A DNA stretch of 64,000 nucleotides from Tetracentron sinense (GCA_015143295.1 CM026562.1:8708041-8772040), one strand, 5' to 3'. Numbered from the stretch's first letter, positions 47,950 through 61,800 are shown. Notes: generated by a model not told the origin, from the sequence alone. Program-made: numbers and translations.

Positions 47950-48258
47950 ATCTCCCTCTTTGGTAATTTCGTGATAAAACCCAACTAAAGTACATGACTT
48001 GACACAAACTCACCCAAACACATCGAACGATGAATTAAGTCATTACATGACTCCAAACAAGTTACATGACATCAATTGAAATACAATAAAAATTGTACTC
48101 TGAAGCTCTTGTCATGTAAGATCTATTTGCTATAAACCTGCACCTGCACATGCTAATTAAAATCCCATAAAGCATGTATGGTATAGAAATAAATAAACAC
48201 AAGCAACTGTAGACAATGAGGGGACTATAGAACGGGCAACAAAAAGGGTTTTATAAAG

Positions 48259-49635
48259 ATTATTTTACTTAAAACAAAAAGGATTATTATATAATAAATT
48301 ACCAACACAACCATATTTCTGTTGAATCCAAATCAACCCATTTCATTATAAACCATTTACATCAAATCCAACAAACCAAACCCAATTCTCTGAATATCCA
48401 GAACCTTGTTGTCTAATGATAATTTACAAGACACTGAAAAATCAAAAGTGTTTGGTTCAACTGTAGGTATTCCCATATCGGTTGGGTACTAGACTTCACA
48501 AGAGTGTATAAGCTAGGGTACAATAGTTCTCCATTGGTTAGGACCTTTTGGAATGATTGAGCGGGTTTACCCTTATAGCACCTTAGTGGTAACCTTAGGT
48601 CTAATTGTGTGTGTGTGTTTTGGTATTACTTTAACTCCTTGACCAAAAAAAAATTATAGGTATTCCAGATGCTCTACCAAAAAAAAAACAACCATTTTAT
48701 CAATCAAAAGGAGTGTACATGAACTCCTTGGAAAATATGGTCAATCTCATTGTGCCCATAAAATCTTTGATGCAATGGTCGAAAAATGATGTAAACCCAT
48801 CACACAAATGTGAACTGTCAATTGTACGCACAAACTTGTTTGCAGCTTATTGCCATAGCATTTTTATCGGCAAAGCACCATGCACGAGCTTTAGCTCCAT
48901 CGGATCAAACCAACATGGTTCATAATTCAAAGCAGCGACCCAACTCAATCTCTTCCAACACAACCACCTCCACCATGAGGTCATAGTTCATGCTATTACT
49001 TCTACTACTAAATGAGAGACTTATAAATGTAAATATTAACCAGTTATGATAAATAAGGATTTTCTAATAGAGTCCTTTCAACTCTCTCTCTCTACTAATA
49101 GAGAGTTTTTATCAATAAGAACAACAAAAAAGATTTAGTACAACAAAATAAAATTATTATAAAGTCTAACGTTGAAAGAAGTTCCACTCACCTAAGTGGC
49201 ATAACCCTTCCACTTAAGAATGTAGAGTCCTTCAAATTATCTACTAATAGTGAGTCCTTATCAAGATTTTTAAAAAAAAGTCTTTATCAATAACTACTTA
49301 GTTAAATAACTAAAATTTTAATCAAACTATACTTTTAATTATAATTTAATTAGAATTTATAATTTTTTATATAATAAAGTAAGTTGAAGAATAATTACGT
49401 CCACAAAAAGTTTGGTATACTCTTTGCACTTTTATTAGTAGAATGCTATATATATTTCAGGCTGTCATGTAAAAAATATGGACAATTAGATTTTCCTTCA
49501 CATTCTATTACTGGGTTAAGAGCTTAAGTTATTATATTATATATGTTATGGCATATACAATGGAGGGTCGGGCTTGACAAGGCGGAGTGCTAGCTAAGCT
49601 CGGCTCTCAAGTAAGAGGGGCCTTCAGAATTAGGC
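48259..49635. repeat. 1.38 kb direct repeat, copy 2
   Basis: It is the counterpart of 43518-44905, 4.74 kb away in the same orientation. Homology stops exactly where the family A LTR begins (49636), so the insertion of A came after the duplication. Confidence 0.88.
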
Positions 49636-50881
49636 TGTAGAGACCCAAACTTTCTTTCATGTCATCAATGCGATTAATAAGATTTTTAAAAGTCAAAAAT
49701 GCGTTTTAATATATATGATTCCTTGTTCCTTAATGATCTTAAGTAAAAATTTAAAATGACTAAGTATAGGAATGTCAGAAATTCTAGAAGAGGTGTTTAT
49801 AGGTTAAATAAAGGTATGTGATTTTATGAGCTTTTATTATTAAGTATAGAGTGGTTAACTCAATTATCGAAAATCTTACGACGATGAGATTTTTAGTTTT
49901 TAGCCTAAAACTGGAAAATGAGATTTTGATTTATTAGGAATTGGATTTTCTAATATTTTTTATTGAATCCAAATGAGGGGTACTTCCTTATTTTAATTTA
50001 AAACTTAAAGTAAATGAAATGAAAATTTAAAACATTTACTTTAATGTTTTAAAGGAAAATAAGTATGTTGATAGGCTGATGTTGAAGAGGAAAGGGTGTT
50101 GGTGTTGTTGCTGTTGAGAAAATAGGAACTGTGCTAGCTGCGATCGATCGGTAGGTAAGCTAAGATTGATCGCACTGAACCCAGAATTTGGGAAATTTTC
50201 TATGCCATTTGCGACAGATGGCACCTGTGTACGATCGATACAGTGCGGTCGATCGCAATCGCGCATAGGAATTTTTAAAAAGTTATGAAAATCAAGGTTT
50301 TAAACCCCTAGACTATAAATAGAAGTTCTATTTCGAGGGTTTTAGGGTTCTAACCTTTCTAAACCTAATTTGGCAAAGAGGTGAGAAAAAACCTAGGGTT
50401 TTAAGAAAGAAATTGTTTGGAGAGGAATGAGCTTTCTTGGAGATTTCAAAGAAAGCTTGAAAATCAACATCAAACCTTCTTGGAAGCGTTTTGGATCAAA
50501 AAGAATGATCTCAAAGGTCGATATACTATCCGACTCAATTTTATTATGAACTTATGTATGTTTAAGATGGTTTAAGCTATAAATGATGGATTATTGGTAT
50601 GCTTATGATAAGATTATAGATAATGATATGGGGATTATGAGTTATTATTAATGGTATGACTATATGGATATAATATGGGGTCTTCTTATGAAATGGATGA
50701 TGTTTAGCCTTAAGAATGGAGGATGTGAATGTATGTGGACGGATTTATGGTTTTTGAATTATGCACAAATGGATGATGGAAATGTATGTGGATGGATGCA
50801 TGGTTTATATGGTTGGTGGAATGTGTACAAATAGAGAAAGGGTATATATATATGATGGAGGATGAGTATTATTAAAGATTG

Positions 50882-53311
50882 TGTAGAGACCCGAATCTTT
50901 TTCATGTTTTCAGTGCATTGCATTAAGGGTATTTTAGTCTTTATAAGGTGTTAAAGTGTGTATATTTATATCTAATTATGGTATGTAAACTAGGCTTAAT
51001 CAACTTGTAACGGATGGATGTCATAGCACATCCTAAACTTTAGGAAGCGCTAGTTTTGGCACCGTTCACGGGAAGTGAGTGATTCTTGAACCATTAGAAA
51101 GGTGTTGGAACCCTCTTCGAGGTTCATGTTTAGTGTTTTTCCTCATCTTGAGTTTAAGTCAAGTCAATAGTGAGTTTTGTCTAATGGAATTACAGATCTG
51201 TCAACTTTGGGGATATTTTAGTCTATAAATTAAGTGAAAATTGGAAATTCTAAAATGCCAGAAATGTTCGTTTTCGAAAGACGAATCCAACGCAAGTTGA
51301 ATCGTCAAAATCCGATGAACGAGTAAAAAGTTATGGCCAAAACAGTAAAGGGAGTCAAAACCTGCAGGAACCGATCGCTCGGTCAGAACCAGCGATCGAT
51401 CGGTCCAAAACCGATCGATCGGTATCTATCGACTGGTCCAAATTTTTGTATGGGAAAATTTTCCAGAGAGTGTGTTTTTGACCGATCACCCGGTCATAAA
51501 CACCGATCGATTGGTAGGCAACCGATCGCTCGGTCATAACCACCGATCGCTCGGTCCTTCGTGTTTTTACAGAAATTTAGTAAGGGCTTTTTGGTCTTTT
51601 TGTTCTCAAACCTTGGGGCTATAAATAGGGGGTCCTACTCGAAATATTAAAATACTCCACCTAGTTCTAACCTAATTTGGCAAAAAGTGGGAGAAACCCT
51701 AGGGTTTTGAGAGAGGGTTTTCTTGGAGAAGGAGGAGATTGATAGGAGATTGCAAGAAAAGTTTGGGAAGCTTCTCCAAATCGTCTCGGGAGCGTTTTGA
51801 ATCCAAGGGAAGGATTCCTAAGGTCGATATACTATCCTAATCAACTTTATTTTAAGGTTTTGTGAATGTTAAGATGCTAGGAATGGTAGAAATAGATGTT
51901 TGATGCATTTTCCCTAATTTTCTATGAAGTAAGCTAATTATTGATGAAAATGTGGATGGAAATGTGGATTGGATGTGGATGAGAAATATATGGAGGATGG
52001 GAAATGTATGGAGGATGGGATTAATATGTGGATATGAATAGTGAATTGATTGTATGGATGTAATTATGATTTGATGAATGCATGAAAATGTAGAGAAACA
52101 ATGGATTCATATTATGTGTACACAAGGTGTTTGTGAAAATGCTTGAAAGGACAAATGCTATTATACTTTTATGAAAGGGTGGTAAATGGATTATAAATGA
52201 TGTTAAGAATTATGATAAGGAATATATATGTGATTGTTTGTTAAGTATACTTAATTTCTTGCATGGGAATTGATAGTCGGGAAGGTAAGAACTTAGAGGA
52301 ACATCTCTCAAACCGGGAATTCTCTAACTATTTGGTATGGGACATATAGTGGAGTTTCCATGGTGGGAAATCGGAACCTAAGCAATTACCAACTCGAATA
52401 TTAATTTCGACACTTAAGTACACAAGCACGTGTATGCGAAGATAAGAGTCTCACAAGTCACACAGGTGGACTACAAGCATGAACATGGCATACGTATGAC
52501 ATTCTGAATAAGCATAAGCATGGCATGGTCCGTATCCGCCAAGAACGGCATGTCTCATTACTGTGTGATCTGAATAAGTGCATAAGGCATGGTCCGTATC
52601 CGCCAAGAACGGCATGTCTCATTACTGTATGATCTGAATAAGTGCATAAGCATAAGCATAAGCAACTCACAAGCACGTGGTCTCATAAGCATAAGCAACT
52701 CATAAGTGTATTGTCTTCCAAGTCTAAGATTCTCACAAGTACACGAGTCAAGGTGATGATATGATGTATATGCATACCCGTTCTTCCGCACTCTGATTAC
52801 GTTATTATGCTATTGGATATGTTTCTGACTAAGTGCAGGTATATCATTATTGTTGGTTGGATTTTATATACACTGAGTACCTTTGTACTCAGCCGGACTT
52901 TTGTCTTGGCGGGTATAGAGCAGGAGTACACGGCGGAGCCGTGGGTTGAGGAGACTTACCTCGAGGAAGGAGGTGAAGGTGAGCCTTCTGAGGAGGGAGC
53001 CGGAGATTTGGGTGGCTACACCTCTTAGTTTATATTTCCTTTCATTGAGAGAGTTTTGTATTTGACTTTTAGAGGATGTTGCTCTATAGACTTATTATTA
53101 GTTGTGTATCAGACTTGTTGGTTCATTGTGAGTTGTATATATAGACCTTAGACTTGTGCAGGTTGGATTGGGTTTATATATCGGAATTTTATTACTCTCA
53201 TTTTTGGAGACTCGTGTAGTAGCCTTGTATGCATGGTTTGTAAGCAGGTTTAAGTAATGTGGCGATTCCAAAGTCCTATTTTAGCCTTAGTAGGATTTTG
53301 GGGTCGTTACA
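50882..53311 (+). repeat. Solo LTR of family A (2430 bp)
   Basis: It begins TGTAGAGACCCG and ends GGGGTCGTTACA, flanked by a perfect 5 bp target duplication GATTG (50877-50881 and 53312-53316). It has a TATA box CTATAAATAGG at 51621 and about eight ACCGATCGNTCGGTC-like motifs at 51369-51558. A short internal repeat with GGCATGGTCCGTATCCGCCA occurs twice at 52520-52630. It looks whole as an LTR. Solo LTRs arise by recombination between the two ends of an element. Confidence 0.92.
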
Positions 53312-53386
53312 GATTGATTATGAAATATGCTAAGAATTTTGATAAGGTATATATATGTGATTGTTTGTTAAATTATGTCTAATTAT

Positions 53387-56308
53387 TGTGAACACCCCAT
53401 TTTTACACCCCTAAAACCCTTTTATTAATTTAGTTTAATTTTGTTTTGTGAGCCTAAGTGTTGAGAGAGAATCCAGTACCTAGACCCTTTTTCAAAACCC
53501 CAAAAGCCTGAGTCCTCATTCAAAATCCAAAATTCCATACACCTAACCCAAGCCTTAGTTCATTTTATAAAACCCTCAAACTCAAGCCTGGTGTCTACCT
53601 AAATCTGAGCCCATTTTTGAAAACCTCATTCAATCAGACCAAGATTTAACCATTAAGGCCCATGATTCAAGTGATTAAACCCAAATCCATCTTTAGAGAT
53701 CAAACCCCAAATTCAAATCCAGGGTATTCTAGAGCCTAAGGCCCATACTCAATTGCATATAAGGTAAGAGATAAGGGTTTTTTTTAAAAATAAAAAATAA
53801 AAAATCAATCTCATTCGGTTCTAGCGAGAGAGCTCTCTCTCCCTCTTTCTCTCCCAGTTTTCCTTCCCTCTTAGTTTCCAGCAGCCTTCTCAATCTCTCT
53901 CCCCTGTTCTTCTCTTTCTCCCGCCAGCGAGGGATCGGATCAGCAGGCCTCACAGTGCCTGAACCAACTGGTGGCAGCTCCATTCCAGCCTCTGAGATCC
54001 ACCACCTCCGGCCAGCTCCTTGCTCTCTCGTTCATCAGTAGAAAGCCTCCTCCAACCAGCGTCAGCAGCTCCGGCGATGTCCATCCCTGCCGGCGAACCA
54101 GCCACTGCATGCTTCATCACCGACCTAGAGATCCAGCTCCACTGATCTTCCATTTCCGATCACCTTCTCCGGCGAGATCGCACAGCACAGCAGCAGCTCC
54201 ACCACCATCTCTGTAGCAGAATCCTCTCTCTCCCATCTCTTTCTCTCGCCGGCGAGGGATCAGATGCGGACCAGCACAACGCCACCGCCATCATCACCTT
54301 CAGATCCGGCCAGATCCAGTTCTCCTCGGATCCTCATTCCAGCCAGCAAGTTCTAATTTCAGATCTAGAAATCTTCTAGATCTGGAAATTTAAACTCCGA
54401 TCCACCTTCGGCGAGTTACAGCTCCGGCCACCATCTTCTCTCCTAGATCCGCTGCCAGAGCGTCCCCTCGGTCTTTGCCTCGCGTTTGAGTAGCATCATT
54501 ACTCACCACCGGCGAGCTACACCTCTGAGATGCCCTTGCATCTTCTCCGTTCAGCATTCATCACCTAATTTCCAGCCATCATCACAGCGGCAGCCCCTAG
54601 CTTCCTCTCCGGCGATGTTAGCTCCAGCCAACAAAAACCCCAGATCTAAACCTCACGTTCTTCATCCTCCTTTCGACCAGATTTGGTTCGTACCCATCTC
54701 TTTCTCACCACAGCAGCAGCACCTTCACTAGCGAGCTCCAGTTTTGTTTTCGACCAGCAAGGGACCTTTGCTCTGTTTCTCTCTAATCTCAGTTCTAATA
54801 CATCAGTGCTCAAAATCCAGCAATCATCTGCATCAGAGCAACGGCATCACCTTCATCCTTCACGCACAGTCACACTCAGGTAATTCCTTCCCCTCTTCTC
54901 TCATTTTTATTTTTTATATTTAATTTCTATATCTATGTGTGGTTTATGGGATCCAACAGTGGTTGGATTTTTCCTTTTACCTTGTGTGCTATCTTGAAAG
55001 CAATAGAGAGGGGATTTGCTCAATGTTAGAATGCATGGTTGAGCTTGGTCAAAATTTGAGACTTAGGGGAAGATCAGATCTCATGTGTTAAAACTGTATT
55101 TAGAACCCGGGGAGTTTGTTTTAATTTGTTTAAAATCAGGAAGGAGCCTTGATTTTAGTTTTAATTGGGCGAAAATCTGAGAATGAGAGATGTCCCTTTT
55201 CAAAATTAGCAAGCTAGGATTCCTATTTAAATTTCGGCAGTAGCCAAAAAGCTCCAGTTCAAGGCCAAATTCAACCACGAGCTAAATTCAACCATGACAT
55301 TACCTCTTTCTATTGTTTTTTTTTATGCTGTGTTGATCTTATCTATTGTTATTTATTTTGCCAATTTGACCCTAAGTTAATACTTTACCCCGGGTTAAAA
55401 TTTAACCAATGTTAACTCCCTTTTCGAGCCAGGCTTCACCTCTCTTGTAACTATTGGGCTAAAGTTGTTTGACTAATTTCATTGGTCAATTAGCCTTAGC
55501 GCAATAGTCCAAAGTTGACCCGGCTTACTCTCGAGTTAATTTTTAACCCTGGTTAAGTATGTATCTCATGTATATGTGTGCAACTTATTTTCTCTTTTTG
55601 CCTACCTTGGGCACTTAGGTTAGTTCTTTACTAGGTAAACTTGCCAAAATTTAAAAAAATACAAAAAAATCAAAAAAATACAAAATAACAAAAACATCCA
55701 AAAAAATCTAAAAGAAATTTACCCTAATAAGTGAACGCCCCCTAGAGCTCCACCACGAGCACCTAGCTACGCAACCATCTCCCGGAATGAGATTCATAAA
55801 TCTCAATTCCACTTCCCCTCCCCAACTCAAACACGAGTTGGAAGTGATCACACTCCGAAACGAGTATAAAAATAGTCACGGACCCCGAACTACTATGAGG
55901 GTCTGATTCCGACTAATCGGATAAGTAGGCAGCCCAAAACCAGGGTTCGACCCCAACCAAAAATAAAATTTTTACACCCCATATTGATTTGTGTTTAATT
56001 AGCAAAATTAATAATTATTTAGGAAATTTTAAGTGATTTTAAATGTTTGGCTTGGACCTAATGAGTAGGTTACCATCATTGGATGGAGGTCCTGGGGTGC
56101 CTAATTCCTTCCCCAGGACCTAAAGGGATCTCTTACCTAGACTACTCTGGACCGTAGACCCCCTTATTTTGGATTATCTCGGGATCCTACTTCCCCTAAG
56201 TAGGTGGCGACTCTTAGAATAAATTTAGCGTTATTCCTCTACTCTCGGACCTTATCTCGATACTTAGAGTTGAGAGGGGAGGAAAGGCGGTAAATTTATG
56301 TGCTTACA
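53387..56308 (+). repeat. Ogre/Tat-like solo LTR (about 2.9 kb)
   Basis: It starts TGTGAACACCCCATTTTTAC and ends TTATGTGCTTACA. The last 200 bp (AGGACCTAAAGGGATC, GTAGGTGGCGACTCTTAG) match 63030-63225, where a primer-binding site follows, which fixes the orientation. The pyrimidine-rich, CCGGCG-containing block at 53820-54850 is probably leader sequence and makes spurious reading frames. The exact target duplication is not clear. Confidence 0.82.
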
Positions 56309-56392
56309 GCTATATTGCCTAATAATTGATATTCGGGAAGGTAAGAACTTAGAGAAAAGACTTCCATGTTGAGAATTCTCTAACCAGAGAGA

Positions 56393-58831
56393 TGTAACCT
56401 GATAAAGTTTTTTGGCGGAGGTTTGGTGAAAGTAAAGTTTTTGTCGTTTAGAATCACCCTACTATCAAGTCTTTAAGTGTAATCCGAGACCTACAAAATA
56501 TGATATGTATAGGGCTTGTGTCGGATGTCAAATCCTCACTCGTGAACTATGTGGTTAGTATAAAGAAGAAACAAAAAAGAAGAGAAAATTGTAAAACGAT
56601 GGAGGGATGAGAGTTGTGATTATTTGGAATTTTTAAAACAACTTTGGGAGAGATAATTAAGATCTACTAATTAATGACATGAAATTAAACTACTGAATTA
56701 AATAAAGAGATATGAAAAAAGAACATTCATTGATTGCATTAAATAAAAGTCACTTACAAAAATTAATCGAACTCGCAATACTTTCGTAGAAGAAAAAATT
56801 CAGCAACCGAAAACTAGCACTAAGTGTAATTGCAAGTGTTCCAATTGATATTTTTGAGAAGGGTTTGAGAAAAGAAGAGGTTGAGAAATAAGAGAGAGAT
56901 GTGTTCTTCCCCTAGGCGTAGGGGTGAGAACGTGAGAAAAATGTGAAAAGAGAAGTTAGGGGGGAGGGAACCATGGTAAGGGAGAGAGAGAGGTGAGTAT
57001 TTATAGAGGGTGACTAAGGTTTTATAAAGATTAGGGTTAATAAAATTTGGTTAGGGTTTTTAAAAAGAGATGGGTGACTAGGATTAGAGTTTGGTGATAG
57101 AGAAGAGATGGATGATTAGGATTTTGTAGAAAAAGATATTAGGATTTTAACACAATGGAGAATTTAGGGAAAGCTAAAGGGGGAAAGAAAATACAGGAAG
57201 ATATTGTGGGATTAGAGTTACCATGTGAGAGAATGAATGTAAGGATTTGAAATGGATAATTAGGATAGAAGAAGAATGGGTGGCTAGGATTAATTAGAGA
57301 GGAAATTGGTTAGAGTTTTAAAATTACAAAATAAAAACAAACAAAAACAAGCAAAAGGTCTTGAACCCTGGTCTCTAACATGATCTCCCCCAAACTTTGC
57401 CAATTAAACTTGCTTATTTCTTTGTCTTGTAGAGAATATTTATCAATTGAGTCTCTTTCCCTTGGAAATTTATTCTTTAGGTCCTTTGGCCTTGTTTAGT
57501 TATTGGCTCAGCTTATACTTAGTCCGTCTCTTTAGCTTTCAATAATTGGCCTCTATGGTTCTTGAAATTTTTCTAATCAGGGGTCCTAAAACATTAAAGC
57601 GCTTACTGAGAGTTCATCAAAATAAAACCTTGTATCTAGTCCTTCAAAAATATGTTAAATTCATGCAAATGTATCATTTTTAGTAGAAATATGTGTGTTG
57701 TGCAATGAAGAGTACCCTTACGTAGAAAAGTTTGTGAGAATGCAAGTTTTACATAAAAGAATACGATAATGCTTTAAAATATGTTAGTTAAAAAGAGTAT
57801 TTTTAAGTGAATATCACCACCCCCAATCAGCATATTACCAGTCCTTGGCAATCAGTGCGAAAAATAGAGCTTGACACATGCTACACACTATTTTTCAGTT
57901 ACTCAGAGACAACTCTGCTTGTCAACTTATTTCAAGGATATTAACATTATTTACATGTTAGAACTTAGTCAGTGAATTGCAGTAAGAGTACAGATAGACT
58001 CTCAACACAAAGAAAAATTAGACTCAACGTGTGTGTGTACTCAACATCATCATTATCTGGCAGTAAAGACTTTCATATCACCTCTAAGATTGTATGTTTT
58101 GACCTCAATTCTCACTGGTATACCACTGAGAAGTGAATCACTCAGAAATGATCTTTTATCTTTTCTCTCAAGTTATATGTAAGGAGATATGCTGATGAAA
58201 ACAGACAAATATCTCACATATATTGTCTAGAAATGAGGACATTAGAAAATCAGAAGATCTCATGATAGGAATATCATGTCACTCAGAACCTTAGATCAAA
58301 ATCTATAGTTTCTCTTTCTCCATTCTCCACATTCTATGATTGTAACCTAGAATCAAGTAGGACTTTACTAGGTTGTATTGAGGCTTGGGAAATGTTTAGA
58401 AAAATAAGGGGTCACAGGGATTCAAAATTCTGAGAGAATATCTCGATGTTCTTTGTAACTTTTCCTGAGGGTGTAATACCAAATTTTTTTCTTTCATTTT
58501 TTTTTCCTATTCTTTTGATCTTTTTTTAGGCAGCTCAATTCTTTTTCAGCTTTCTATTTTCTTTATATCCATGTTCTCCTTGCAAATTTTTTTTCAGCTT
58601 GAACCCACTTGGTTTTTCTTTCTTTTCTCGATTTCTTGTGACTCAGATTTTTTTTATAACCCTCTGAAATGATGAAATGCAGAAAAGCTCACTAGGTTAG
58701 GTCTCCACAAATATTCTTTTAGGATCTCTAGAGAATCTAAACTTTAGATGACTCTGATGTTGATTTTGTGCAATTTGTGCCGAATCTGAAATTTCTAAGC
58801 ATATCAATCCACAGTAGTACTGAACTAAGTG
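56393..58831 (-). mobile_element. LTR-element fossil: 3' LTR (56393-57380) and internal tail
   Basis: On the minus strand the LTR begins TGTTAGAGACCAGGG (57380) right after a polypurine-rich stretch GGCAAAGTTTGGGGGAGATC, has a TATA-like CTATAAATAC near 57007, and ends CAGGTTACA (56393): 988 bp. 57381-58831 is the non-coding 3' part of the internal region. It is entered at 58831/58832 by the next LTR. It lies in the remains of family A. No coding domain was seen. Confidence 0.75.
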
Positions 58832-61800
58832 TGTGAGCACGGATTTTGGGAAAACCCTGGTTCGATCTCACGGGGTGAGTTTAGAGTCGCCACCTATTCA
58901 TTCGGAAGGGATAAATCCTCGGGATTTGGATAAGATCTTGGTCTGCAATCAGAAATCAGGGTAAGAGGTTCGGTTAAGTCCGGGGAAGGGGTTAGGCACC
59001 CTGGAACTTCTATTTTTTAGTGGTTCCCTACTTACTAGGGTTAAGCCAAATTAATCTCAGTTTTAATCAAATGCCTAAATGTTTAAGATAATACTAATCC
59101 AAGAAAGAGAAAATCGTAGACTAGGGTCGAACCCGGGTTGGGTTGCCTACGTACTAACATTGGGGTGAGATCAGACCGAGCATAGTTCTGACACATGAGC
59201 TCGTGTCAAGGCTAGTGGTTTGTGTGTACACACCAAGGGTGGCTTAAGGTCTAGCTGGGAGGCTAGGGGTGGTTGACCGGGTTGGTCAAGTGCTTGGTAT
59301 TTGATCCCGGTAGGCCACTGTGTAGTCCAGTAGGTCGAGGTTGGGCCCGGTAGGCCAGGGGTGAGCCCGGTAGGCTAGAGTTCGGGCTCGGTAGGCCGAG
59401 ATTGGGCCCAGTAGGCCAAGGGTGAGCCCGACAGGCTAGGGTTTGGCCCGGTAGGCTTGAGTTAGGGCCCGGTAGGCTAAGGTTTGATCCGGTAGGCCGA
59501 GATTAGGCCTAGTAGGACAAGGGGGAGCCCAGTAGGCTAGGGTTTGGCCCAATAGGCCTGAGTTAGGGCCCGGTAGGCTAGGTTTTGGCCCGGTAGGTCG
59601 AGATTGGGCCAAAACCTAGCCCGTGGTTAAGAAAGGTGATTAACCATGATTAAGGGTGTTAACCTTGGTTAACAAGTCCAAATTTAGTGTTTTTTGTCTT
59701 TTTGAATTTTTTTGATTTTTTTGAGATTTTTCTCAGTGGTTAAGGATGCTTAACCACGGTTAAAGAGGGGGAGGTCACCATGGTTAAGGGTCTTAACCAG
59801 GGTTAAATGGTCTAGTGAGACCATTTTTGGGTTTCTCATATTATTTTGAAATTTTTGAGCATTTTTTAGATTTTTTTTCGAGTCCATGGCAGGGCCTAGA
59901 CTGCCCCCTATTCGGTTTGGGCCCCCACAAAGTCCAGTAAATGCAAAAAAACCCAAAAAATGATTTCACTTTTAACCACAGTTAAGGCGGGTTTAACCAT
60001 GGTTAACGAATGAACCATGAAAAACCGAGACTACCAGTGGGTAGCCTGAAGTCCAATAATTATTTGGAGCCTTTGTGGGGCCCAAGGGGAGGTCGGGTGT
60101 GGGCCCCACAAAGGCCCAAAGTTGTCTCGTTGAAGCTTACATAAAATGACATATTTTTTAAACAAACCAAACAACTTTTTTCCGAACTTTCCTGTGATTT
60201 TGCCGTTGATTGGCTTAATTCCCAGGGGATCTGAGACCAAGGTTGCGAAGCTTGCTGTGAGGGGAACAATTTGGCCCCTTGTGGGGCCAAAGAGGAGGTC
60301 GTATGTAGGCCCAACAGAGGCCCAAAGTTGACTTCATGGGCTATTTGATAGACTGTCGACCCCACTTTGGGGTCGATTTAACCACGATTAACGGTGGAGT
60401 TAAGGGCTGAAATTTTACAGGGGGTAGCCTTATGTATGGGGACTCTAATCATGGCCTTGGTTTCGACCAAGGCCTGTCCTAACCGTTGTTAAAATAGGGG
60501 TACAAGTGGCTGCTTGAAACCGTGATTTTTCTGAATTTTTTTTTTGAAAAACCAGTTTTAGCCTTTCGTGCTTGATCGTTGGGATTCCAGGGGGTTCCTC
60601 ATGGATTGAAGACCCCCCAGATGCTAAGGAAGGCCCCAAACATGGTGGCACATGGTGGTGGGTTTGCCCGTGGCCACCTCAAGCAAAAAAGAAACCTACT
60701 CTTGAACCAAAATCAAAGAAAAAAGAAGGAAATGGCAAAATGAGACCCCTAGAATGGGACCAGGGGTCCTTTACAATGGGAATTGCAGCAAAAAAAGGAT
60801 GGGAGAGGGTCGTATGCCCTGTGGCCAGAGCTGTTACGATGGCTGACTGTGAAATTTTTTTTAAAAAAAAGACTACTCCTCAACACGGTGGCTTCGGTGG
60901 TGCGAGGGGGCATCTAGGTTTTGTCTGAGGTCCGGAGGGGTCGAGGTTAGGGACCTAGGAAGGGTATTCAAGAGCTGGCCGAATGGGGGAGAGGTCTGAA
61001 TTTTTTTTTTTTTTTTGCACAGTGGCTGTAGTGGTGGACGGTGGGGGCTAAGCGGTTGCAAGAATGGTCTCAGGGTGTGGGTGAAGTGTTGGGGTCGTTG
61101 GAAAATTCCTGGGATTGGCGTAGGACTGTTTGAGCGTAGGGGGTGGCCTAAGAAGACCTTAGGTGGGCTGGATGAAGCTTGCACAGATTTTTTTTTTGAA
61201 AAAAAAAATTGAAATCCCCTTTACATAGTGGCTTCAATGGAGCTTTATAGGAGATGAAGGAGGATGGATAAGGCCTCCGGGTACATATAGGCGTGGGGCA
61301 CAAGCTCACATGCGGCCAGGAGGGGGCAGGAGTTACTGGTGTGGCAGGCACTTTTCCAGTCTCAAGGAAGAAGACGGTGAACAGTGCCTTGTTTTGAAAT
61401 TTTTTTTTTGTATTGCTTTCGGGTTTTGGTTTACTTGTTTAACATGGGCCCAACCCACATGTGGGCCTTGCCACATGGGGTTGGTGCCCACAATTTCAAA
61501 CGCCTCCTTTTTCTTTTCTTTTTTTAAAAAAAAATTTTTTCAAAATTTTTTTTTTAAAAATTTTGTTTTGTTTACCTTTTGGGGCCTAACCACCACATGT
61601 GTGGGGAAGGCTAAAAGTATCTTGCCCTAAAAAAAAATTGAATTTTGAAAGGGATGTGGGTCCCACTTGGATTGGGCTTAGTGGGCCCATGTTTAGGCCC
61701 AAAAGGTTTTAATTAATTTTTTTTGGAGTTTTGGACTGAAAATGGACTTAGAGCCCATGGGGCTTTGCCTAGGGCTTGGGCTAGACCTAGGCCTAGGCCT

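Larger units (their letters stand above)
49636..56392 (+). mobile_element. LTR of family A, interrupted by two later LTRs
   Basis: It starts TGTAGAGACCCAAAC and resembles the solo LTR at 50882-53311 segment by segment: a GATCG motif cluster at 50140-50270, TATA box CTATAAATAG at 50313, then AACCTAATTTGGCAAAGAGG and TTCTTGGAGA. It is split at 50881 by the family A solo LTR and again near 53387 by an Ogre/Tat-like LTR, and continues at 56309-56392 (GGGAAGGTAAGAACTTAGAG). No coding part is visible. It is older than the solo LTR inside it. Confidence 0.8.

Noticed and set aside
43518-49635. The 1.38 kb direct repeats as an LTR pair
   Set aside because: No TG/CA ends, no primer-binding site after copy 1 and no matching internal region; the only LTR signals between them belong to another element.
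53820-54850. Proline/serine-rich frames in a CT- and CCGGCG-rich block
   Set aside because: The block lies inside an LTR and the frames exist on both strands with no conserved motif.
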